DNA of 64,000 bases from Cladocopium goreaui (taxonomy: Eukaryota; Sar; Dinophyceae; Suessiales; Symbiodiniaceae). This document shows positions 46,221 through 58,775 of this stretch, piece after piece. The position numbers and the translations under genes were made by a program. The notes under the pieces are model-generated. The model did not search any database, was not told where the DNA came from, and saw nothing but the letters and a program-made list of their open reading frames with translations. The stretch's first letter is position 1. Each line of letters begins with the position of its first letter. The DNA is taken from positions 124,001-188,000 of the forward strand of contig CAMXCT020000465.1 in the NCBI GenBank assembly GCA_947184155.2, in the 5' to 3' direction.

Positions 46221-47041
46221 TCTTTGTAGGAGGAAACCTGGGTATTGGCAGAACTTGCATCTTTTTTAATTCTCGTCTGGCTGAAATGCTTCTTCATTCG
46301 AATGTTGGTGCCCAAACAAAAAAACATCTGTACGCTGACCAAAATGAACCAACTTCAGTTGTGTTGTGAATTTTCCATGTCGCATCATATCACATCATGT
46401 CGCATGTCGCATTTGATCCGAATTTTGCCAAAGCAACAGGCAACTGCATTGGCCATGGGCTGTCCCAAGATCCGCATCCTGGACGGAGCAATCTTTGGCA
46501 CTGCACTTGGGACGTTTTGGGACCACATCTCCAACGACAGCACGACGGCAGCAACAGAAAGTCCAGTCAAATCTCATGCTAAAGTAGGTTCACTAGCATA
46601 AACAGCTTATGCTAAAACAGCTTACAGGGGGCTTAAAATATTGCTTCATAACTATATGACTCTGTGTAACTCTACATAACTATAAAGCATTGTAAAAATT
46701 ATAAAGCTATAATACTATAAACCTATAAAACATATAAACATAACATATATAACTTATGTCATTATCAAGTCTCTTCGATTCAGGACGGAAGAAACTGGAA
46801 GGCACATGGCTCTCAACGCGTGCTGAGCTCTGCACACTGCCCCATCTGGTACACCAGGCCACGCCTTGCCGTGGTTTGAGGACAGTATTGATAGGAGCTA
46901 CAAAGTAGCTATGTCAGCTATGTACCTAGGTAACAAGTAGGTGACATTAGGATACATTAGGTAACAAGTAGCTCAATACCAAGCTAGGCAGCTGGCTGAG
47001 TATCTAGGCTGCTTCAAGTCACCAGGTCCAAGGTCCAACAT

Positions 47042-47802
47042 CTAGTCCAGGAATCTCAAAGCTCCAGGGATTGGCATCTCGTCACTCCTCCCAGGCACCT
47101 CTTGCTCAACCTCCAGTGTGACACCGGCACGCTGTGCAATGCGATGCTGACTGGCCAGCCGCAAAGCCATTGGATAGCCTTAAGACTGGGCAATTGACAA
47201 AGCCATCAGTTCTTACAAAATGCGACAAAGTCATACAAAGTCATACAAAGTCATCTTGGATATCTTGGATATCTTGGTGCGAACTCACTACGAACTGCTT
47301 GTAGCCCATTGCAGCCGTGAAGCTCTTAAAGCTCAAGAGCAGAGTGGTGTTGGACCTCCAAGCATCGACTGGACAAGCTTCGCCTGCAGCGGAGGGTAAT
47401 TTCCAGCGGAGTAACCGGACCGGACGGTGGATCGTTCTTCAGATCCCCTATGGATTTGACTAAACTGAGAAAGAAATAGAAAGAAGATATATCAAGATAT
47501 ATCAAGAGTCTTCAATATGGATATATATATATATAATATAATATATATATATAATATATATATAATATATATATATATTATATTATATATGTATATATAT
47601 ATATATGGACATTCACAAGAGTCGTTTGGCTGCAGCTGTGTTCTATCCCACAAGCCTTTCTGAAGTGCAGCAGATCCCTGAGGGGGAAACCTCGGACAAA
47701 GTCAACTGCACTGGGCTGGATGTGCCATGAAGAATGATTGTCGACGAAGTAGCATGTTGCCACATCCGCGATGCCACTGATCGTGTTTAATCAGTGTTTA
47801 TA

Positions 47803-47849
<47 letters not shown>

Positions 47850-50800
47850 TATATATATATTATATTATATTATATTATATTATATATATAATCTACCAGT
47901 AGCATCCAGTAGCTCACTCTGCGGCAAATGGCAACATATTGTTGATCTGCGTGTTACCGTGTTACCCGGGGCAGGAACTTGTTGAAAGAGGCTTCTGATG
48001 CCATGACTTCGGGAGGGGCCAGCATCGCAGGGGGTGCAGCAATCGCTTCTGTGAAGCCAGCGCTTTGAGCGCTTCTGGGACCTGTCAAAAAGGGATCCCA
48101 AGAGATCCCAAGAGGCAGGTTTTGCTGTTTTCATGCAAGAAGATGTACTGTATAAATATGATTATATAGAATTATATAAATAGGATTAAATAGGTGTATA
48201 AAGTGTGTACAGTGTGATATGATGTGATATGAGTCCTTGCCTTTGCTGAGGGACTGTTCTTTTCTGGGCAGTCACTCTCCAGCCTTCAGCTGGATCCTGT
48301 GCAGCTTCTGTGGATTGCATCGCTCTTGACCTTGGCGTTGAGGAATTGCTGCTGAAGTCTAAGAAATAGGCAACTGTCAAACTGGAATTCAAGATCAATG
48401 AAATGTATTCAGAGAAATGCAGGGATACTAGGATAGTACATATTCAGTAAATTGATGTACATAATATGAAATGTTTAGATCAGCGTCAACGGCTCACCGT
48501 GGACTTCTTGCGGGTCATGCTAAGATTTATCTAAGATGCCGACACAAAAGCTCTTTGGCTTTCAGCACCGCCTGTGCAGAAGATTCATGCGACTGATTTC
48601 AGGTGACCGGTCATCGCGGATTGCAACCGACACAAATTGCAGCCGAACCTTTGGGTGAAGAGTCAGTCGCGTCATCACCTTTGCATGTGCCGGGACACTT
48701 CAACAAAGCAAACAGTAATGGAAACAGGGACAGGAACAAGAACGGGAGGTCCGGCAAAATCCCTGATCTGATTGAAAGAGAGCAAGTCGGTCAGACCATT
48801 CTGAATTATCTTTCATCTCGAAACTACATTCTTCTCTAAACATCTCAATTGATTTTTTATCGGTTAGACCATGTCGATTCAATATCAATTCCAGATCAAT
48901 TCCATGCTAAATTGCTCTCTCATTTTTTCTTTCCTCCAAAGGACGCAGAGCTGCAGCAGCTTCCACAGCTTCATGTGCTGCTTGCGCTCCCAGCAGGCGC
49001 TGCTGGGCACTCCCGCGGAGCTCGAGCAGCAGCCAACTGCAGAGGCGGTGGCAATCAGCATATCGACATATAACATATGTTTGACTGGTTCATCAAATAC
49101 ATAATTCTAATTATATAATATGTATATATAATATTATATATATATACTGTATATGCTGTATATATGTCAAAAATAATCAAAATATATCAAAATACCATGT
49201 ATATATGGTTGGTCGATCTAAAGGTCCTTGTAAGGAGTTTGAATTGCGAAAGCCGTGCATGTTATGTTGGAAACCCTCGCAAAAGTTGTTTTTCGAGTTC
49301 GCGAAAGCCACATTTTGTTTCACGGAAGTTTCGCGAAAGTAACATTCTTATTCGCGAAGAATGGCCGTTCCCGGATAAAGGAATTTTGATCAACACCATA
49401 TATATACCAGAATATATAACATAAATATAAATCAAAATACATTTAACAAAATGATATATATGATAAATGTATCTGTATACGTATGTATAATGAAATTTAA
49501 TGTAATATAATATAATACGCAGTAATACAATATAATATTTATAAAACATGTCCAGACATCAAACAGCCAGTCTGATCAGTCTGTGCCACAAGATGCCACA
49601 AGACATTTGGACAGAGCCACTATTGTAATGATCTATTGTAGCAGTTGGAATTTTACGAAAACGATATTCAAACCGAATCGCTCTAGCCTTTGCCTATCGA
49701 GTGCGACGGATTTGTAGCTTTCACGGCAAAATTAATAATTGAAAACAGAAAGGTACTGAAATGAAGAGCTTGCTGAGTCCTGGAGGGAATGCTTAGTGGG
49801 CGGCATAGTCTGCTTTGATTTGTTGACTTTCATGAATTTCTAGCAACGTGACCAGGTGCCTACTTTCGCCCTTACTGATCCCTTCATATGGCCAGGAGAT
49901 GCCAAGGGGCTTCTTCCCAGTGAGTACTCGGGCATCACAGCCAACACTTGCCTTCCACAAACTCGAGTGATTGCAGAATTTGCAGTCAAGGGATGTCAAG
50001 GGTATCGAACGGTATCGGGCATCACATCGGGCATCACACAGCAAGATCAACAAGTCCAGTCGGTGTTCGTGGCCTCATCCAAGCCACGTGACAGGAAAGG
50101 CGATAAGCTGGAAGGAACCAAGAGACTCGTGCAAGGCTGGACCTAGGGGCTACGATGCTACGATGGGTCAGCTGAAGTCTTTGTAGATGTTTGTACAGAC
50201 AGGATCAGACAGGATGAGCAATACAAAATCGACCAACTTCACCTGCACGGCATTTCTGGTAGTACCATGTAGTACCCACCTCTTTTCCAGTGTTTCAAAC
50301 GAACGCTCTATTGTCACCCAAGGTGGATTGGTTTGATTACTTGGAAGATGTGAGACTTAGACGAAAATTCGATGCAATCGTTAAATATGGTTAACATATA
50401 TGTTAACATCAAGCATCATCAAGCTGGCAAGTCACCTCGGGGAAAAGCTCCAAGTCGTCCACAATCAATTGCAGCACGCAAATGCACTTCGTAAGCGGAG
50501 CTCCAAAGATTTCCTGAGCAACATCGTGAAAGCGTTGCTACAGCCAAATACAGGACAAACATAGTAAAACATACAGTAAAACATACAGTGGAGCATAATA
50601 AAACATTTAAAAAAATACAAAACATATAGTAAAAGAAAGCCTCATCATAACATATCATAACCATGCAGATCTCGTGCGGATCTCAGGTACTGTAACTGGT
50701 ACAAACCGGTTAAAGAACCGGTGCAGTGCTTGCCAAGGGACCACAACGGATCTTGGACATCCGTTGCACACTTCCGCATCCGCTTCACGGGTGGAGACCA

Positions 50801-53800
50801 ACGCGAGTTCCTTTGAAGTGGGTGAACAGGCCGTGAATGGGCTGTGAACCGGCTGTGAACTGACAAAGTCTCCGAATCTCAAAATATGTTGGCAAGTTAT
50901 GGCAAACACCCGTGTCGGAGCAAGAGGGTGCCTTCTGCAGAACAAGTCTGATTTGGAAGACAGACACCAGTTCAAAAGAAGCAAATGTATGCAAATGTGC
51001 ATTATATAATATTATATACTTCATTCATTGCTTCCAGGTTTCTCGAAGCTTGTGAATCTTGTTACCCCTCTTGCCAATCAGCCATCCGCATTCCTGGTTG
51101 TCAACTTGTCAAAGCAACATCCATCAACATCCTCATCGGAAATCATCGAAAATCATCGAAAGCAAGGTCTTGCTGGTGGTATTTGGTGGTGCCTCTCCGG
51201 AAACCAGCTGTCGAACAGCGATGCGGGCATTCCGTGCCTGGATAGTGCACTTCTAGCGACAATACTCAGCAAGCTTGGGCAAATGAATGGCAAATGTCTG
51301 TTTTAGAATGCTTTAATTAAGCTTTAGTTAATGTCAACATATGTCAACCAAACACAGAGAAGCCACTCAAAGATTCCAACAGTGGACCCTGAGGGCCTCT
51401 CGCCGTCCAATGCCAGCAAGACCATGTCCAAGCAAGCGTTCCTTGGGCCCTTCATTCGACTCCTCTCAACATGAAAAACTTGGAGACTGCACGTCTTTGA
51501 CAGGCTTCAAATGGTCATTCTGTTTCAGTAAGGTTTTCCGCATTGAACGACCTTGGAAAACCGACAACACTTTGTGATCTTTGTGGCTCCTGGGGAGCCC
51601 CTGTTGAGACCTCTTGAAGGTCAAAGTGTCGTAGACTCAAGATGCCAATCTCGGCAAATTCCACAAGCACCTGGCGCAACGACTTGCACGAATTGCCACA
51701 CGAATTGCCGGCAACGTTTGGTGACGTTGAAGATACGTGAAGATGGTGACGTGAACGAAAGAGTTGGCACCTCGTGGATCCTTGCCACAGCTTCAGCTAT
51801 GCTCGGAATGAGCCTTGGCACGACACGTCTGCCATCGATGCCATGGTCTGCACATGACACACTTGGCCATGAATGCCATGAATGGTTGCAGCGTGCTGCG
51901 AATCAGACTCGGTACCCAGCCCATTGCATTTCACGCGTCTTTGCGCAGCGATCCCAGCGACATTGCCTGGTGACATGTGAATTTCCTTGGTGCAGCGGCA
52001 GTCCAAAAGAGGACCCAGGGGCGAGCTTCAAGGTTACCGATTATCGCGCATCTAGTACTTGACTAGGCAATCCTTATCGAGAAGCTAGGCACAGCTGGCT
52101 TGGTTGAATGGTGATTGAATGAATAAGATGATTCCATGTGACATTCACTTTAGCACAGTAAAGATGATGTAAAGATGAAACAAACCAAAAAAAAAGTTCA
52201 GAACATTTGAGAACAACGATCAACTCAACGATCATACGAATGCAATCTAATGCAGACCTGTCTCGCAACGTGACTCCTCTCTAAGCAGTTTGATGCGGTC
52301 ACCACGAGCACCAATGAGATGTCGACAAGCGACTTCTGGTATCATGACCTGACCAAGACAACCAAAGCTAAGCAGCTAAGATCAGCTAGACCAAAATGTC
52401 AAGAGGATGCAAGAGGTACATTATGGTACATTCATCTCCCAGCTTCTGTGAGGTACTGTGCGTATCTGTGTGTTAGACTGCAGCAATCAAATTCACGCAA
52501 AACAAGGACATTCCATTTTGTTTCAGCAATAATTGATCAGCTCGCCTCCAGTACATGTGACTCTGGCTCTTGGTCTTCTTTGGGCTGAAGACCTCCAACC
52601 TGGCACCAGCTCATCTTTTTTGAGCTCAGTCTTGAGTGACTTGGAACATCTTGGAACATCTTGGAACATCTTGGAACATCTTGGAACATGCAAAAGCAAA
52701 GGTCCGACTGCATGTCCATCATGTCCATCATGTTCCTTAAAATGATCGGTGTCCTCTGTGATCTGTGTGCAAGTCCTGGCTGCGTCTGATAAAGACAGGC
52801 CTGGCGTTTGGCATAGGCGCGCTCCAGCAACCCATTCAAGGCGCGGCGCAGCCGCACACCATCGTCTGCCCAGAACACCTCATCTGGAGATCATTGGAGA
52901 TCTGGTTCCATGACAAAAGCTGTGCCTTTCCTTGTCATGGCATTCATGGCATTCATGGCATTCATTCTTGCGCACCAGACATGATTCACATATTCGTCAT
53001 ATGATTCTTCCGGCTGAAACACTGCAACGCCAAGGCACAGCCAGGAATTCGTCTCGAGCGCGAAAAGCTGCAGGCAGAAGGGGTCCTTTCACAGAAACAT
53101 TTTGGGAACGCCTCCCAGTAGCTCGCACACTACCCGATGTAGCAATACATTGATTCATGGAATAGGATTTACATAATATTCTGTATACCCAAGTTTGAAA
53201 TCACTAAACATAACTCGAATATAAAATATATTGTAACATATTGTAACATATTACAACTATATAACATACCCAATGATACCCAATGATACCCAATGACTGG
53301 GAGCGCATCCGCACGAATGTCCGCCCGTTCCTCGGAGAAGCTGCACATTGGCACCGCTGGCCATGCGAAGGCGCTTCAGATTCTCCTCGCCACGGTCGCC
53401 GAGGACCTCACGGAGGAGAAAGGATGAGAATGCCAAAAAAAAAAAATGAAAAAAAAAAGAAAATCAATGGAAAGTTTGGAGGATCGGATCACCTCTCTCC
53501 CATGACTCAGAAATCTCAGTGACTATCAGTGACTTCAACATCGCTGGGAAGTGACAGAGGCTCAGGGTGTCTGTATGCAAAGGCTCAAAGATGCTCAAAG
53601 TAGAGACATGTTTTCCGACTGTTCACATCTGTTCACCACCTCTTTTTCCGACATATTCCAGAAAGGTGTTCCATCCATGGTGTTCTCATGCCGAATGTTC
53701 CCAGGGATCTTCATGGATCTTCTGGGATCGGATGCTGTAAGGATGATCGCTCGGTCAGGGCTCGGACCTGCTTCACCTGCCATTGGCTCAATAGCACCCG

Positions 53801-55340
53801 GCAGGGGATGTCGCTGGCATTCATCGCATGTCATCTGGACGTAACATAGCAGACATAGCGGACATAGCAGACTCCCAAAGCATGAAAATGGCTGAAGATG
53901 GCTGAAGATGGCTGAAGATAAAGTGTTGCATGGCAATCTGGTGCAATCATGTGCAATCAGATGGAATGCATAGTGAAAATCGAGGGGGGAAAGATCAGAT
54001 CATGCCTAGTTTCCGGATGTATTCAATTCAACGGAAGACGGTCAAAGTGGGTGTTGACACATTTGCGTGAATTCCTTTCATTTTTCTATGATGCTCAGCA
54101 GTCTTGAGCTGAAAGGCTACAAATGGTTTCTTACAAGTATGTCGTGCTCTGGCCACTGCGACTTAGAAGGGCAGCTAGATTTTTTTTACAAACGTTGCAA
54201 GTAGTTATATGATGTTTTATATGTAGTTGCACAAAGTCGAAATTAAGCTCACAAGTCCCATTGACTCTTGCTTGCCGGGACTTCTCATGCCGCGTCCTTC
54301 CCTAGGAAGTCGTAGAAAGCACGAAGAACCACATCCTTGGCACCAGAGAACACGAAAGTGTCCACCAAACATGCACTTAAACATCACCTACTTTTCACCT
54401 ACTTGTTACTGTTTGCTTCCATAGTCCATCACATCTTCTGACTTTCCCGGTCTCAAGAAAACATGCAGCCCCATAAGTGAGACAAACTATTTGGGTGAGA
54501 TAATTTCAACCATCCCAGCTCTGGACACATTTGCACAATGAAAACCAGGCGCCTGTTGAAGCAGTTCACGTTCTGCACGGGCCAATGCAGCACCTGGCAT
54601 TTACATGCATTTACGACTTGTTCGTTCCTGGTACGGACCATTGTCGAACACTCATCCCTTCATACATGTTTGATGTTTTTGGTATGATGCTGCCATTGCA
54701 TTCTCCAGCGCCTCTGCCATTCGAAGCCTCTTTTCTTGTCAAGTCTTCATGCTTCAGGGCTGCATTGGCGCAGCGCAGCCTCACTTCATTGGATTATCCA
54801 TTCCTGGTGAAAACTATGGTCAAACATTAACATCTTTGTTTCGATGCTCAAAAGAGCATGCGATGCATGCGTAATTAACTGTGTATGGTCAACGTGATGT
54901 CAACGTGTAGTAAATTTTAGTAAGAACCAAGCGCAAGGAAACACTACGCCGACTACGCCTGTTCTGCGAATTGAGAAGGGCAGCTACCTGCACCAGCTGC
55001 CGAGCTGCATCAATGTGATTGGCAAAGGCCGTGTGTATTCCAACTCAAGTCTCTGGTCCAAGTTCATCCTTCTAGAATCCAAGTTTATACAGCACAATGT
55101 GCAGCATACTGTGCAGCATAATATAGATTCATATGGTATCATATAGGTAGCCATAGAATCTTGTGATGTTGAATCAGGCTGAATCTTTTTGGATCGTTAT
55201 AAATTATCATCAATTATTATATATTTAATATATTATAATATATTTAATGACAGTACGTTTTGTTTCGGGCGTTTCTGGTTTCAGCCTTTCGCGCATGTAG
55301 CTCTTCAGTGGCATCCACGGCTCTGTCCACTCTGTCCAGG
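47042..55340 (-). CDS. Candidate further exons of a minus-strand multi-exon gene (boundaries tentative)
   Basis: GC-rich islands in AT-rich introns read as short exons with AG acceptors. Approximate positions: 55338-55255 (ATEELHARKAETRNARNK), 55053-54990 (TAFANHIDAARQLVQ), 54771-54715, 54594-54552 (AALARAERELLQQ), 53420-53300, 52878-52785 (RLRRALNGLLERAYAKRQ), 51240-51195 (ARNARIAVRQLVSGE), 50860-50650, 50536-50435 (HDVAQEIFGAPLTKCI), 49050-48945, 48070-47960, 47770-47605, 47450-47290, and 47180-47042 (MALRLASQHRIAQRAG, then FLD and a stop). The first ones are helical like the downstream coiled coil. The stop at 47042 suggests a gene end, giving two tandem same-strand genes, the usual dinoflagellate arrangement. 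A GA or GT donor earlier in that exon would instead join everything into one gene. No domain is recognised; 53420-53300 is faintly KH-like. Confidence 0.4.
47520..47606. repeat. (TA)n microsatellite
   Basis: Long TA tract with ATATAA interruptions; a related atatac repeat lies at 47800-47885. Both are intronic in the model above. Confidence 0.9.
52638..52692. repeat. 11-bp tandem repeat
   Basis: Five copies of cttggaacatc, in an intron of the candidate gene. Confidence 0.9.
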
Positions 55341-55811
55341 TGCATGGGGAACACCTAATTTTTTTCGAAGGCCCATCCACACCACAAACATCCACAAACA
55401 TCCAACACCTGCCATGGAAAACAGTACCATCTGGTTATGACTAACATAGCCATGGAAAATCCCTCAAAAAAATGGAGGTTTCTAGCTGGGAAAATCTATC
55501 TATAACTGGCCATTTTCAATAGCAAACCGTTAAATTACCAGAGGGTACATACAAAATTATAGAAACTGCATCAGCTTTGCCCTTTAGGGATTTCTGCCAC
55601 AGTTGTTCCTTAAAAAGAAGTGGTTTCTGTGGCCACAGCTTTAAGGCCAACGCACTCGCCATGGTTGCAGCATGGCCAGGATCCGATCTTTGACTATCTC
55701 TGACGCCAGATCACTATCCAATCTATCCATCCTTCTCTCAATCTGACATGTATATTATATAATATATAGTATATATATGCATATATACTATATACATTAT
55801 TATACATTACT

Positions 55812-56042
55812 TTAACATGCAAAGAACTCTGATTTTCAGGCTGAGGAAACTCAGGTTGCTACAAATGGGAGGTCGTCACCTCTATTTACAAACTAAATAC
55901 AATATGGAAAATATTTGAATTCCACCTTTCGTCAACCAGACTCACAAATTATTTGTGGTAAAGGGCTGAGTAAGGAAACCTTCGATCAAGGTAAACAAGC
56001 CTTAAGAGGCAGACAAACCTGGCAGGTTCAGTAAACCTCCCA
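55812..56042 (-). repeat. Element 2 split repeat B2
   Basis: 231 bp, apparently identical to 56177-56407; 3' terminus of the element on the sense strand. Confidence 0.95.
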
Positions 56043-56104
56043 AGGTGACCCCCTAGAAAAACGCGCCTGCTTAACAAGGCGGTGACAAGGGGGAAGGTGG
56101 AGGG

Positions 56105-56176
56105 TGAGAGGAAAGGCTACAGAGCACGGCATGTTAAATCATCGTGTCAATCACTACGTTCAACCCACTCAAGGTA
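56105..56176 (-). repeat. Element 2 split repeat A2
   Basis: 72 bp, matches 62457-62528 and directly abuts B1. Confidence 0.93.
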
Positions 56177-56407
56177 TTAACATGCAAAGAACTCTGATTT
56201 TCAGGCTGAGGAAACTCAGGTTGCTACAAATGGGAGGTCGTCACCTCTATTTACAAACTAAATACAATATGGAAAATATTTGAATTCCACCTTTCGTCAA
56301 CCAGACTCACAAATTATTTGTGGTAAAGGGCTGAGTAAGGAAACCTTCGATCAAGGTAAACAAGCCTTAAGAGGCAGACAAACCTGGCAGGTTCAGTAAA
56401 CCTCCCA
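56177..56407 (-). repeat. Element 2 split repeat B1
   Basis: 231 bp, downstream of the YR stop on the sense strand; matches 55812-56042. Confidence 0.95.
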
Positions 56408-56448
56408 TTTCCAAGTTAAAGCCTAAGGGAAGCCGGGAAAAAGAGACC

Positions 56449-57458
56449 CTACAACAAAAACCGAAAAAAAAAAAAAAAAAAACACAAGAAACTCCCATGC
56501 TCACTCCCAAGGCTTTTGTTCTGTCGGAGACGGTCGCACAACTTTGCTCCTTTCAGAGCCCATTTTCTGACTCGCCTCTTCTGATCATTTGACCATAGGA
56601 AGCGGGCCAGGGCCAAAGTGCCCTCATCGATGTACATTCTGGCCGTTTTGCCGCAGGACCAGCGTCCTCGTTGCAACGTTCCATCCATGGAGGAGGTCGT
56701 CAAAAAGTACCAAGTGGCACCACCTCTTCGAATTCCGTAAGGGCTGTAATCATCAGAAGAAAAGCCACAGGCTTCAATAAGCCGAATCCAAAATTGACGG
56801 AATTGTGTTGGAGAAGAGGGCCAGAGAAAGTCCTGTGTTGCACGTGCCTGCAGCACGGTGAGAGCAAGTGAATGCACACGGGGGTCTGAAAAGACCAGTA
56901 CCGGTCCTGAGGATTCCCCTCAGAAGTTTTTGCAAAAGGTATGATTACCGTCAGGCGACACGATCTGCGATCCGGGATCAAATGCATGCACTGTAGGGAC
57001 ATCATTTCAGAAGTCCTCAGAAAACAGAAAAAGCCCCCGTAGAGCAGCAAGGCGACACGGTGGTAGCCTAAGGTGAGACACATGCCACCCATTGCCTGTA
57101 AAAGGTCCCAGCTAATGGGTATCGCACGCACTGGGCGGTGAACTCTTTGCCAGTTACGAAAGTACTGACTGGCTGTTGGTAATGCCAGCCTCATTCCCGG
57201 GCAAAAACGCTTCAAGCCCGACAACAAGTGACCTGCTTGAGCTAAGCTGTCACCTTCCTGATACATGGCATTGATGAATTCGCCAACAGCGTGGTCCACA
57301 TCGGCCTGCCGTCGAAGAGGGAGAGAATGAATTCGAACATAGGTGAGGAAACGGTCAACTGCTAAGCGATAGGCCCTCAAGGTCCTCCTCTGAAGCCCTG
57401 CAAACCGCAGGTGACTAGGCATCTTGGGGTCGTCTGCGGCGCAACGCGCCATCAGCAA
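56449..57458 (-). CDS. Tyrosine recombinase (element 2), one frameshift
   Basis: Integrase of the element, read in two frames: 57458-56700, then 56877-56449. The first carries the core-binding region (SHLRFAGLQRRTLRAY onward) and the first catalytic arginine in FFCFLRTSEMM. The second carries YGIRRGGAT, the HxxR box with Tyr instead of His, then GRWSCGKTARMYIDE with the Trp and the nucleophile Tyr. The switch is needed near 56880-56886, at a run of five Cs on the sense strand; one more C would restore the frame. Downstream of it the first frame runs on into nonsense. The entry frame also differs from the RNase H frame, with the change near another C run at about 57424-57430. The Tyr-for-His change may be normal for this lineage. 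Confidence 0.8.
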
Positions 57459-58206
57459 AGTTCCACCGAGAAATCGTCCAGGCTGTCAGAGGATATTGAT
57501 CCGACCCAAGCACGTATGCCGCTGTCTGCTTCAGCAATCGGTTGAGCGCCTTCGAGGGGCTCCTCCCTTTGCTTACGGCTCCACGCGTCACCAGGCTATC
57601 CACCACAGCCAGATAGCGCAGCTCGTGCTTTGCTGGATCCTTGGATCTTCGCTTCAGCATAACATTGAACGCCGCCACCTCACCTTCGTTGATGTTTCTC
57701 TCCTCTTTCCATGCATAGCTCAAAACCTCGTGCCAGTACCAACGGTAAGCCGGGTACGGCACCTCCAAGTTGTCCTCCCCCAGCAAGAGCCTGAGATCAG
57801 TCCCTCTGATGCTGAGGCGCCGCGCCATCTGGCGCAGGTGAATGCTCTCGTGGCCCGGCAGCATGTCCTGCTCCAGCTCGGTGATCTCGTTGGCGACCAT
57901 GTTGGCGGTCACCGGCTGTGCCAACCTGTCTGTTGACTTCTCCAACTCCTTCTGGATGTTCTTGCACCTGCCATCAAGCAATCCACGGCTGCACCAGTCA
58001 GCCAGCTGACGTCTCAATCCCCTGGCGTAGGCAGCGCACCAGGCGTCTTTGTACTCGGCCTCTTCTTCTGTTGCAAAGTGCAACGAGCCGTCTTGGTTGC
58101 GGGTGGCACCATACCCTTTCAGGCCAGCATGGCCTGGGCATTCGGGCCGGTGCAGCTCCTCCTGAATACAGGGTGAATTGTTGAGCAGCGCAGCAGCGCA
58201 TACCAT
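57415..58206 (-). CDS. End of methyltransferase-like domain plus RNase H main part (element 2)
   Basis: Open frame between the methyltransferase-like and YR frames. Residues about 25-65 (HAGLKGYG, then FATEEEAEYKDAWCAAYA) align with the C-terminal end of the methyltransferase-like domain of element 1 (TKLAQVYPAELCDAWAAVV). After a charged linker, WKEERNINEGEVAAF, VVDSLVTRGAVSKGRS and WNFADGALRR match the RNase H of DIRS-like elements: the IN-x-x-E strand, the VDS aspartate, and N-x-A-D near the end. The first RNase H strand (TDAS) is missing here; it lies about 1 kb upstream in the RT ORF. The frame is entered from the upstream ORF at about 58165-58190 in a GCTGCTGCG-type repeat, a likely slippage site. 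Confidence 0.7.
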   Translation of the reverse strand: MVCAAALLNNSPCIQEELHRPECPGHAGLKGYGATRNQDGSLHFATEEEAEYKDAWCAAYARGLRRQLADWCSRGLLDGRCKNIQKELEKSTDRLAQPVTANMVANEITELEQDMLPGHESIHLRQMARRLSIRGTDLRLLLGEDNLEVPYPAYRWYWHEVLSYAWKEERNINEGEVAAFNVMLKRRSKDPAKHELRYLAVVDSLVTRGAVSKGRSPSKALNRLLKQTAAYVLGSDQYPLTAWTISRWNFADGALRRRRPQDA

Positions 58207-58775
58207 TTCTCTCTATCACCGCCCCAACAGCAGTTCGAGCCCACAGCGTACTCGAACTCGCCCTCGGCCAGCTCTTCAGCAAGCGAGAAGTACCAGAGCC
58301 AGCTGTTGTAGGGGTGCTCGATGGACAAGTAACGCCTGGCCCCGAAGGTGCTCGCTCCCCGACGAAGGCCCCTAAGTGCCATGTTGTTGGAGCGCCGCAG
58401 CTGAATCTTCATCTGCTGTGACACCCAAGGGAACCCCATCACATGGTGGGCATCTCTGACCGGCTGTGGGCCTGCGATGTGCTCCCCGCTTGGCAGGGTC
58501 ACCGGGCGGCCTCTTGCCTTAGAGAACAGTTTGCATTCAGGAGCCCAATGTTCAGCGGCCAATGCGGGGTCACTCTCCAAGGAGGTAAGTTTCTCTTTTC
58601 CTTCCTGGGTGTGGAAGTCATCGCCCCTCAGGAGGTCATAGGGCGGCTGCACCTCGATTCCGCCTTCCCTGGCGACGGCATGGGACAGAGGGGCGTTTGG
58701 CCCAGAGAAGCGCTCACCGAACTTTGGCATGACTCGACATACCGCCACCGCTTGCAGTCGCCATCGCGGTGAGCC
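58119..58775 (-). CDS. Methyltransferase-like domain (element 2)
   Basis: Open in a third frame from about 58775 to 58119; no start codon is needed if it is entered by frameshift from the RT ORF near 58740. Side by side with element 1 it shows ERFSGPNAPLSHAVAREGGI for motif I, HWAPECKLFSKARG for motif IV and SIEHP for motif VI. The expected Pro-Cys is Pro-Glu-Cys, and ENV/ENP is EHP. The fold is thus recognisable but the catalytic motifs are altered, and activity is doubtful. It lies after the first RNase H strand and a zinc finger and before the rest of RNase H, so it appears nested inside RNase H. Confidence 0.6.
   Translation of the reverse strand, partial: GSPRWRLQAVAVCRVMPKFGERFSGPNAPLSHAVAREGGIEVQPPYDLLRGDDFHTQEGKEKLTSLESDPALAAEHWAPECKLFSKARGRPVTLPSGEHIAGPQPVRDAHHVMGFPWVSQQMKIQLRRSNNMALRGLRRGASTFGARRYLSIEHPYNSWLWYFSLAEELAEGEFEYAVGSNCCWGGDREKWYALLRCSTIHPVFRRSCTGPNAQAMLA

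Noticed and set aside
46440..46585. Plus-strand exon-like stretch (MGCPKIRILDG onward)
   Set aside because: The other strand is equally open and surrounding exons are on the minus strand; cannot decide.
51553..52062. 169-codon plus-strand ORF
   Set aside because: No recognisable motif, and opposite in strand to the surrounding exon-like islands; could be chance.
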